DNA of 64,000 nucleotides from Oscillospiraceae bacterium (GTDB lineage: Bacteria; Bacillota; Clostridia; Oscillospirales; Ruminococcaceae). A model generated the notes under the pieces. It did not search any database. It had not been told where the DNA came from and saw only the letters and a list, made by a program, of their open reading frames with translations. Shown here piece by piece: positions 9,580-16,084 of the stretch (position 1 is its first letter; the number at the start of each line of letters is the position of its first letter). Location of the stretch: the NCBI GenBank assembly GCA_017460955.1, contig JAFTZY010000038.1, forward strand, positions 1 to 64,000, given 5' to 3'. A program made the position numbers and the translations under genes.

Positions 9580-9605
9580 GATGCCCCGGCAAAAACCGGG
9601 GCATC
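9580..9605 (-). terminator. Terminator hairpin of the hydrogenase operon
   Basis: GATGCCCCGG (9580-9589) pairs with CCGGGGCATC (9596-9605) around a six-base A loop, 10 nt beyond the hydA stop. The T-tract is poor, so termination may be partial, but no gene follows on this strand before eno. Confidence 0.7.
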
Positions 9606-9614
9606 GGGATCTGA

Positions 9615-11366
9615 TCAGTTGATGGAACGCTTGACATAGGTGGTGTGCAGGATCTCATGCGCACGGTGGGAGCCTGGCTTTTCCAGGTACTCATCGTACA
9701 GTGCCTGTACATCCTTGTTGAGGTGGGACAGACGCAGGGCCTTGGCCTTGTCCTCATCGTACAGTGCCTTGGCACGCAGGGTACGCAGATCCTCGAAATT
9801 GCGCACGCTTGCGGGCTGCTGGGGCTGACCGCCGCCGTTGACACAGCCGCCGGGGCATGCCATGATCTCGATGAAGTCCACCTTCTCCTCACCGCTCTGT
9901 ACACGGCGCAGGAGCTCGCCTGCATTGGCAAGGCCGGAGGCAACGGCGACCTTGATCTCGGTATCGCCGATGTTGATCGTGGAGCGCTTGATGCCATCCA
10001 CGCCGCGGACCTCATGGAATTCTACAACTTCCTCATTGTTGCCGGACAGCCAGCAGTAAGCAGTACGCAGAGCAGCCTCCATAACGCCGCCGGTCGCGCC
10101 GAAGATATCGCCGGCACCTGCGGACAGGCCGAGCGGATTGTCGAAGTCCTCGTCCGGGAGGGCGGTGAACTTCAGGCCGGCACGGCGGATCATTCTTGCC
10201 AGCTCCCTGGTCGTCAGTACATAATCCACATCCGGAACACCGGCAGCGGACTGGTCGTCACGCTGGCACTCGAACTTCTTGGCAGTGCAGGGCATCACGC
10301 TGACAACAATGATGTCCTCGGGCTTCTTGCCGATCTTCTCGGCATAGTAGGTCTTTGCAACGGCACCCAGCATCTGGTGCGGGGACTTGCAGGAGGACAG
10401 ATTCTCGGTCATATCCGGGAAATAGTGCTCGCAGTACTTGACCCAGCCGGGAGAGCAGGAGGTGATGAGCGGGAGTGTGCCGCCGTTTGTAAAGCGGTCC
10501 ACAAACTCGGTGGCCTCCTCCATGATGGTCAGGTCAGCGCCCCAGTCGGTATCGAATACATCATCAAAGCCCAGACGGCGCAGTGCTGCGGCCATCTTGC
10601 CTTCGACATTGGTGCCGATCGGGTAGCCGAACTCCTCGCCGAGACCTGCACGGACTGCCGGAGCGGTCTGCACGATCACATGCTTGGTCGGGTCGGCAAT
10701 TGCCTTGAATACATCATCCACATAGTCCTTCTCGGAGAGTGCGCCGACGGGACATACAGCGATGCACTGGCCGCAGGATACGCAGCTCGTCTCGCCCAGG
10801 CCCATCTCAAATGCGGAGCCGATGAAGGTCTTGAAGCCTCTCTCGTTGGCGCCGATGACACCCACGCCCTGCCACTTCGAGCAGACAGCCACGCAGCGGC
10901 GGCAGAGAATGCACTTGTTGTTGTCGCGGTACATGTGTACAGCGGAATCATCCACCTCATACTCGGGCTTCTCGCCGGCATAGGCGTTTTCGTCCTCGAT
11001 ACCCATCTCGTTGCACAGGGACTGCAGCTCGCAATGGCCGCTTCTCACGCACGACAGGCACTTCTTGTCATGGGTGGACAGGATCAGCTCGAGGGTCTTG
11101 CGTCTGGACTCGAGGACCTTCGGGGAGTTGGTGAGCACCTCAGTGCCGTCGAATGCCAGCGGATAAACGCAGGCTGCCACCATACGCGGGCCCCTGCCCT
11201 CATTGACCTCGACCATACAGATACGGCATGCACCGATCTCGTTGATCTCCTTCATATAGCAGAACGTCGGGATCTCCACGCCTGCCGTGTGTGCAGCTTC
11301 CAGAACGGTGGTACCCTTCGGAACAGAAACTGCAATACCGTTGATTTTTACATTAATATCTGCCAT
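9615..11366 (-). CDS. hydA: [FeFe] hydrogenase catalytic subunit of the NAD-linked trimer
   Basis: The 583-residue protein has the M3 domain order. A 2Fe-2S ferredoxin-like domain (residues 1-80) is followed by the His-Cys3 cluster (CLSCVRSGHC, 103-112), two 4Fe-4S motifs (CILCRRC and CVSCGQC, about 152-205) and the H-cluster domain. The three H-cluster signatures are visible: TSCSPGW (302-308), MPCTAKKFECQR, and EIMACPGGCVNGGG. It reduces protons to H2 at the H-cluster. With HydB and HydC it should form the soluble bifurcating complex that uses NADH and reduced ferredoxin together. The start at 11366 has AAGGAGG 8 nt upstream. It is the last gene of hydC-hydB-hydA, 13 nt after hydB. Confidence 0.95.
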   Translation of the reverse strand: MADINVKINGIAVSVPKGTTVLEAAHTAGVEIPTFCYMKEINEIGACRICMVEVNEGRGPRMVAACVYPLAFDGTEVLTNSPKVLESRRKTLELILSTHDKKCLSCVRSGHCELQSLCNEMGIEDENAYAGEKPEYEVDDSAVHMYRDNNKCILCRRCVAVCSKWQGVGVIGANERGFKTFIGSAFEMGLGETSCVSCGQCIAVCPVGALSEKDYVDDVFKAIADPTKHVIVQTAPAVRAGLGEEFGYPIGTNVEGKMAAALRRLGFDDVFDTDWGADLTIMEEATEFVDRFTNGGTLPLITSCSPGWVKYCEHYFPDMTENLSSCKSPHQMLGAVAKTYYAEKIGKKPEDIIVVSVMPCTAKKFECQRDDQSAAGVPDVDYVLTTRELARMIRRAGLKFTALPDEDFDNPLGLSAGAGDIFGATGGVMEAALRTAYCWLSGNNEEVVEFHEVRGVDGIKRSTINIGDTEIKVAVASGLANAGELLRRVQSGEEKVDFIEIMACPGGCVNGGGQPQQPASVRNFEDLRTLRAKALYDEDKAKALRLSHLNKDVQALYDEYLEKPGSHRAHEILHTTYVKRSIN

Positions 11367-11379
11367 CTCCGATACCTCC

Positions 11380-13284
11380 TTAGCCCTTGGTAATTGCCTT
11401 CGGACGGCAATTATCCATACAAGCACCGCACTTGATGCACTTGGTCGTGTCGATCACGAACGCATTGCGCTTCGGGTTCTTACTGGGAACATCCCCCTCT
11501 GCGATCGCGTTGACCGGACAATTCTTTGCACACAGGCCGCAGGCTACGCACTTCTCCGGATGGATCTGGAACATGAGCAGATCCTTGCAGACGCCGGCAG
11601 GGCACTTCTTGTCGACAACATGCGCCTCATACTCGTTCCGGAAGTTCTTGAGGGTGGACAGAACGGGGTTCGGAGCCGTCTGGCCGAGACCGCACAGGGA
11701 GTTAGCCTTGATGTAGTAGCACAGCTCCTCGAGCTTGTCAAGATCCTCGAGCGATGCCTGCCCCTTGGTGATCTTGTCGAGCATTTCGTACATTCTCTTG
11801 GTACCGATACGGCAGGGCGTACACTTGCCGCAGGACTCGTCAACGGTGAATTCGAGGAAGAACTTGGCGATGTCCACCATGCAGTTGTCCTCGTCCATAA
11901 CGATCAGGCCGCCGGAGCCCATCATCGAGCCAATGGCGATCAGGTTGTCGTAATCGATCGGAACGTCATAGTTCTCAGGGGAGATACATCCGCCGGAAGG
12001 ACCGCCGGTCTGGGCAGCCTTGAACTTCTTGCCGTTCGGGATGCCGCCGCCGATCTCCTCGATGACCTCACGCAGGGTGGTACCCATCGGTACCTCTACA
12101 AGGCCGGTGTTCTTGATTTTGCCGCCGAGGGCGAATACCTTGGTGCCCTTGGACTTCTCAGTACCCAAATCGGCGAACCACTGCGCGCCGTTGAGGATGA
12201 TCTGGGGGATATTGGCATAGGTCTCCACGTTGTTGAGGATCGTGGGCTTCTGGTACAGGCCCTTTTCTGCCGGGAACGGAGGTCTCGGACGGGGCTCGCC
12301 GCGGTTGCCCTCGATGGAGGTCATCAGGGCGGTCTCCTCGCCGCAGACGAAGGCACCGGCGCCGAGTCTCAGGTCAATATCAAAGCTGAAATCGGAGCCG
12401 AAAATGTTCTTGCCGAGCACGCCGTACTCTCTTGCCTGGGCAATGGCGATACGCAGGCGGTCAACGGCGATCGGATACTCTGCACGGACGTAGATGTAGC
12501 CCTGGGAGGCGCCGATGGCATAGCCGGCAATGGCCATTGCCTCGAGTACGACATGGGGGTCACCCTCGAGCACGCTGCGGTCCATGAAGGCACCCGGATC
12601 GCCCTCGTCGGCGTTGCAGCATACATACTTCTGGTCGGCGTCCGGAACGATGGTCCGGGCCAGCTTCCACTTCATACCGGTCGGGAAGCCGCCGCCGCCT
12701 CTGCCGCGCAGGCCGGAGTCGAGCACGGTCTGGATGACATCCTCGGGGGACATCTCGTTGATGACCTTGGCAAGTGCCTGGTAGCCGTCCTTGCCGATGT
12801 ACTCGGTGATGTCCTCGGGGTTGATGTTGCCGCAGTTTCTCAGTGCCACACGATGCTGCTTCTTGTAGAAGCTTGTTTCGTTCAGGCCCTTGATACCGTC
12901 ATCGGTGACGGTCTCATCATACAGCAGCTCCTTGACGGGCTTGCCGCCGATGAGATGCTCCTGCACGATCTGCGGGATGTTCTCTGCGGAAATGCGGGAA
13001 TAGAATGCGCCGGACGGGTACACGATCATGATCGGGCCGAGTGCGCACAGACCAAAGCAGCCGGTCTTGACGACCTGGATCTTGTCATGCAGACCTGCCT
13101 TGTCGATCTCTTCATGAAGTGCCTTTTCGATCGCAAGCGAACCGGAAGAGGTACAACCGGTACCGCCGCAGATCAGCACATGTCTTTCGTATTTACTGTT
13201 TGCTTCCTTCGAGCCGACATGACGCAGCTCGAGCTCAGGATGCATCTGATCACGAATCGCCTGAATTTCCTGCAACGATTTCAT
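11380..13284 (-). CDS. hydB: NuoF-like flavoprotein subunit of the [FeFe] hydrogenase
   Basis: The 634-residue protein combines an N-terminal thioredoxin-like 2Fe-2S domain (CGGTGCTSSG, later CFGLCALGP), the NuoF core with the FMN/NADH glycine-rich loop GLRGRGGGGFPTG, an SLBB domain, and the 4Fe-4S motif CGKCTPCRIG. A C-terminal pair of 4Fe-4S sites (CVACGLCAKNCP and CIKCGACMDNC) completes it. This is the NAD(H)-binding subunit of HydABC-type bifurcating hydrogenases, where electrons of NADH and ferredoxin meet. GGAGG stands 8 nt before the ATG. It lies between hydC and hydA in one operon. No separate HndB-like gene is present, so the complex is a trimer. Confidence 0.95.
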   Translation of the reverse strand: MKSLQEIQAIRDQMHPELELRHVGSKEANSKYERHVLICGGTGCTSSGSLAIEKALHEEIDKAGLHDKIQVVKTGCFGLCALGPIMIVYPSGAFYSRISAENIPQIVQEHLIGGKPVKELLYDETVTDDGIKGLNETSFYKKQHRVALRNCGNINPEDITEYIGKDGYQALAKVINEMSPEDVIQTVLDSGLRGRGGGGFPTGMKWKLARTIVPDADQKYVCCNADEGDPGAFMDRSVLEGDPHVVLEAMAIAGYAIGASQGYIYVRAEYPIAVDRLRIAIAQAREYGVLGKNIFGSDFSFDIDLRLGAGAFVCGEETALMTSIEGNRGEPRPRPPFPAEKGLYQKPTILNNVETYANIPQIILNGAQWFADLGTEKSKGTKVFALGGKIKNTGLVEVPMGTTLREVIEEIGGGIPNGKKFKAAQTGGPSGGCISPENYDVPIDYDNLIAIGSMMGSGGLIVMDEDNCMVDIAKFFLEFTVDESCGKCTPCRIGTKRMYEMLDKITKGQASLEDLDKLEELCYYIKANSLCGLGQTAPNPVLSTLKNFRNEYEAHVVDKKCPAGVCKDLLMFQIHPEKCVACGLCAKNCPVNAIAEGDVPSKNPKRNAFVIDTTKCIKCGACMDNCRPKAITKG

Positions 13285-13363
13285 GTATTTTTCCTCCTTG
13301 TTATGTAAATTATCCGGATGATCGTATCAATCGGTATCCACAGAAGAGCTCTGCCGGATACAC

Positions 13364-13855
13364 TTATTCATACTTTGCCAGAATCCCTTCAAGCTGATCC
13401 GTGGTCAGGCGTCCGTATACGTCCTCATTGACCGTCATGACCGGTGCCAGACCGCATGCGCCGATGCAGCGGCATGCCTCAAGAGAGAACTTCCCGTCGG
13501 CAGTGCATTCGCCGCCGCCGATCTTCAGGATCTCCTGAAGCTTGTCATACAGATCGCCGGATCCCTTTACATAGCAAGCAGTGCCAAGACAGACAGAAAT
13601 GTTGTACTTTCCCTTCGGAAACAGCGAGAACTGTGCATAGAATGTCACAACGCCGTAGATCTTCTCGAGCGGGATCTCCATTTCGTCAGAAATGATCTTC
13701 TGCACTTCGATCGGCAGATAGCCATAGATGTCCTGCGCCTTCTGCAGCACCGGCATCAACGCGCCTCTGTCATCACGATGTTCCGCAATGACCGCCATCA
13801 ACTGCTCGGCCTGCTGCGCTGTACCGTTAAAAGGAACAGTCGTTTTCTTTGCCAT
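13364..13855 (-). CDS. hydC: NuoE-like 2Fe-2S subunit of the [FeFe] hydrogenase
   Basis: This 163-residue thioredoxin-fold ferredoxin has the four cysteine ligands of NuoE/HndA proteins (CLGTACYVKGS and CRCIGACG). It relays electrons within the HydABC complex. I start it at ATG 13855, which has GGGAGG 9 nt upstream; an ATG 20 codons earlier gives a hydrophilic extension without family support. It is the first gene of the operon; 79 nt separate it from hydB, with a good ribosome site for hydB in the gap. Confidence 0.93.
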   Translation of the reverse strand: MAKKTTVPFNGTAQQAEQLMAVIAEHRDDRGALMPVLQKAQDIYGYLPIEVQKIISDEMEIPLEKIYGVVTFYAQFSLFPKGKYNISVCLGTACYVKGSGDLYDKLQEILKIGGGECTADGKFSLEACRCIGACGLAPVMTVNEDVYGRLTTDQLEGILAKYE

Positions 13856-13931
13856 TGTGTAACCTCCCAGTTTTGTATTGCACGCAAGGACAAAACGCCT
13901 TTCTGTTTTAGACACTTACATGCTTGATAAT

Positions 13932-13960
13932 ATTATAACATAATCGTTTCAAAAAATCCA
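13932..13960 (-). promoter_or_regulatory. Probable extended -10 promoter of the hydrogenase operon
   Basis: On the minus strand TATAAT (13937-13932) is preceded by TGT, giving an extended -10. The -35 position holds the poor match TGGATT (13960-13955). A second TATAAT at 13971-13966 lies upstream without a good -35. Confidence 0.6.
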
Positions 13961-13992
13961 TCCGCATTATACACTAACAGGATGTCTGTTTT

Positions 13993-14094
13993 CTGTGAAT
14001 TTTGCACAATTTCGACAAAATCCAAGAAAAATACCTGGTATGAACTGTCTTGTTTTTTAGTGATTTAGCGATATGAATTGTTGAAATTTCACAA
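13993..14094. promoter_or_regulatory. Two Rex-like inverted repeats upstream of hydC
   Basis: CTGTGAATTTTGCACAA (13993-14009) and TTGTTGAAATTTCACAA (14078-14094) both resemble the TTGTGAA-N4-TTCACAA operator of the NADH sensor Rex, but with a spacing one base short or shifted. They sit in the AT-rich intergenic region (13856-14234) between hydC and the divergent gene at 14235. Rex control of hydrogenase genes is known in clostridia; assignment here is inferred. Confidence 0.4.
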
Positions 14095-14174
14095 AAACAT
14101 TGACAAACAAAAAGCAAAGGCTCCAAAAGGACACTGCACTTTTGTCCAGCTGAGGATTTTTTTATAGAAAGCAC

Positions 14175-14203
14175 TGGACAAACGGCAAAAACTGTGCTAT
14201 AAT
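14175..14203 (+). promoter_or_regulatory. Sigma-A promoter of the Ala/Pro-rich protein gene
   Basis: TGGACA (14175-14180) and TATAAT (14198-14203) with a 17-bp spacer lie 32 nt before the start codon. Confidence 0.8.
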
Positions 14204-14234
14204 AATAGTAATTTTGAAACATGAGGTGGTAACC

Positions 14235-14792
14235 ATGGGTCTTTTTGATATTTTCAAGAAGAAAACTGACTATTTCAATAAGAACATTACACCGCAGTGC
14301 GACTATTGTCAGTACGGCAAGCGCACCAAGGACGGCGGCCGCATCCTGTGTGAAAAGCAGATCGGCGTTGTCAACGAGGCAACCGCCTCCTGCGGCAAAT
14401 TCGTATACTCCCCGCTCAAGAGGATCCCGAAGAAGCAGCTGGCAAACGAAGGTGCTCTGACGGACGAGGAGATGTATGCAGAGGTCAAGGACGATGCCGA
14501 GGAGCCCGCTTCTGCCCCCAAGGCAGCTCCCGCACCTGCTCCGGCACCCGCTCCCGCACCCGCACCGGCCCCGGCTCCCGAGCCCGCACCGGCTCCGGCA
14601 AGTGTTTCCAATGCCCTTGCTGAAGCAGCGGCTGCTGCTGCCGCCGAGGCAGAGGCTGCGCTCAAGGCCGGGGAGGAGGACTTTGACGATCTGGATGATT
14701 TCGGCGTTGCCGACGAGGTCACGCCCGCACCCAAGACACATCAGCCCGCACCGTCCGATTCCCTCACCGAGGATGTCAGCACGGTGGACTGA
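14235..14792 (+). CDS. Cys-containing protein with Ala-Pro-rich tail, unknown function
   Basis: The 185-residue product has a compact N-terminus (residues 1-75) with CDYCQYGK, a further cysteine in ILCEKQ and a last one in ASCGKF. Four cysteines in this pattern could bind a zinc ion or a cluster. A low-complexity stretch of about a dozen Ala-Pro pairs follows (near residues 98-120), then a poly-Ala/Glu helix and an acidic tail. Ala-Pro runs form stiff extended linkers. The start at 14235 has GAGGTGG upstream. No membrane segment or signal peptide is seen, so it is probably cytoplasmic. I do not recognise a family. Confidence 0.7.
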   Translation: MGLFDIFKKKTDYFNKNITPQCDYCQYGKRTKDGGRILCEKQIGVVNEATASCGKFVYSPLKRIPKKQLANEGALTDEEMYAEVKDDAEEPASAPKAAPAPAPAPAPAPAPAPAPEPAPAPASVSNALAEAAAAAAAEAEAALKAGEEDFDDLDDFGVADEVTPAPKTHQPAPSDSLTEDVSTVD

Positions 14793-14846
14793 TCCCTTAC
14801 ACACGATAGACAGTGCCCGTATCACAAGCGGACGCATTGCCCGTCT

Positions 14847-14872
14847 GCACAGCCGCCAAAAAACGGCTGTGC
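14847..14872. terminator. Hairpin between the Ala/Pro-rich gene and the deaminase
   Basis: GCACAGCCG (14847-14855) pairs with CGGCTGTGC (14864-14872). It lacks a clear T-tract, so read-through into the next gene is possible; I found no separate promoter for that gene. Confidence 0.5.
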
Positions 14873-14894
14873 ATACTCATTCATGGAGGCTTTT

Positions 14895-15374
14895 ATGAAA
14901 AGGCAGGACTATCTGAGCTGGGACGCCTACTTCATGGGCATCGCCCTGCTCTCTGCACAGCGCAGCAAGGACAGCAACACCCAGGTGGGCGCATGCATCG
15001 TCAATGACGAGCAAAAGATCGTTTCCGTCGGCTACAACGGCATGCCCAACGGCTGTGAGGACGACCTCATGCCGTGGGAGCGCGAGGGGGCGTTCCTGGA
15101 CACGAAGTACCCCTATGTCTGCCACGCCGAGCTCAATGCGATCCTGAACCGCGCCGCTGTCAGCCTGAAGGGCTGCACGCTCTATGTTACGCTCTTTCCG
15201 TGCAACGAATGCACCAAGGCCATCATCCAGAGCGGCATCCGCCGGGTGGTCTATCTCGAAAACAAGTACGCCGGGACCGATGCCATCCTCGCCTCCGAGC
15301 GGATGCTGCAGCTGGCAGGGGTCACCTTCGAGGCATATGCACCGGAGGGGCGCAGTGTCACGGTCACGCTGTGA
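14895..15374 (+). CDS. Deoxycytidylate (dCMP) deaminase family protein
   Basis: The 159-residue protein has the zinc-dependent deaminase core: CHAELNAIL with the zinc ligand His and catalytic Glu, and PCNECTKAII with the two cysteine ligands. The N-terminal WDAYFMGIALLSAQRSKD and VGYNGMPNGCEDDLMPW segments are typical of dCMP deaminase/ComEB proteins, which make dUMP for thymidylate synthesis. The start at 14895 is preferred because GGAGG is 6 nt upstream; an ATG at 14883 overlaps that site. It begins a run of three same-strand genes with trmB (27 nt away) and the GH59-like gene. Confidence 0.9.
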   Translation: MKRQDYLSWDAYFMGIALLSAQRSKDSNTQVGACIVNDEQKIVSVGYNGMPNGCEDDLMPWEREGAFLDTKYPYVCHAELNAILNRAAVSLKGCTLYVTLFPCNECTKAIIQSGIRRVVYLENKYAGTDAILASERMLQLAGVTFEAYAPEGRSVTVTL

Positions 15375-15401
15375 CGCAGATCAAAATGAAGGAGGAATCC
15401 G

Positions 15402-16070
15402 ATGAGGATCCGCTGTAAACCCTGGGCAAGACCCGAGCTTGAGGCCTGTCCCTTTTTTATTGCCGAGCCCACTGCCAATAAAGGGCACTGGAACGAGGTC
15501 TTTCACAATGACAAGCCCCTGTACATCGAGCTTGGCTGCGGCAAGGGCGGCTTTGCTGCCAAGGCCATCACCCACTGGCCGGATGTCAATTACCTGGCGG
15601 TGGACATCAAGAACGAGATGCTCGTGCTTGCCAAGCGAAAGATCGAGGCCGCGCTTTCGGAGCACGGTATGACCGATGCACAGGTGCGCATCATGATCTT
15701 CAACATCTCCCACATGGAGGAGGCGTTCGGAAGCGACGACCGTGTGGAGCGCATCTTCATCAATTTCTGCAATCCCTGGCCGAAGAAAAAGCACAAGAAG
15801 CGCCGCCTGACGCACCCGAGACTGCTTTTGCAGTACAAACCCTGTCTGAAAGGGGATCTGTGGTTCAAGACGGATGATGACGAGCTGTTCGAGGAAACGC
15901 TCGAATATCTCGATGAGACGGGATTTCAGGTCACCTACATGACAAGGGATCTGCATGCCTCCGGGTTTGCGGAGAATCTTGAGACGGAGCATGAGAAGAT
16001 GTTTACCGAGGAGGGCAAGAAGATCAAATTCCTGATCGCCGTCCCGGAGAAAAATTCCGATACACCATAA
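15402..16070 (+). CDS. trmB: tRNA (guanine-N7-)-methyltransferase
   Basis: The 222-residue enzyme methylates G46 in the variable loop of tRNA with S-adenosylmethionine. Motif I reads YIELGCGKGGFAAKA. The family-specific motif NFCNPWPKKKHKKRRLTHP, with the conserved Asn-Pro-Trp-Pro and basic cluster, is intact. The C-terminal half has LKGDLWFKTDDDELF. GAAGGAGG lies about 7 nt before the ATG. It lies in one run with the deaminase upstream and the GH59-like hydrolase 14 nt downstream. Confidence 0.97.
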   Translation: MRIRCKPWARPELEACPFFIAEPTANKGHWNEVFHNDKPLYIELGCGKGGFAAKAITHWPDVNYLAVDIKNEMLVLAKRKIEAALSEHGMTDAQVRIMIFNISHMEEAFGSDDRVERIFINFCNPWPKKKHKKRRLTHPRLLLQYKPCLKGDLWFKTDDDELFEETLEYLDETGFQVTYMTRDLHASGFAENLETEHEKMFTEEGKKIKFLIAVPEKNSDTP

Positions 16071-16084
16071 GGAGGGACCAGTGC

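Noticed and set aside
14517..14600. CCGGCACC-type repeats as a non-coding repeat element
   Set aside because: They are codons of the Ala-Pro linker of the protein at 14235-14792 and vary only at third positions.
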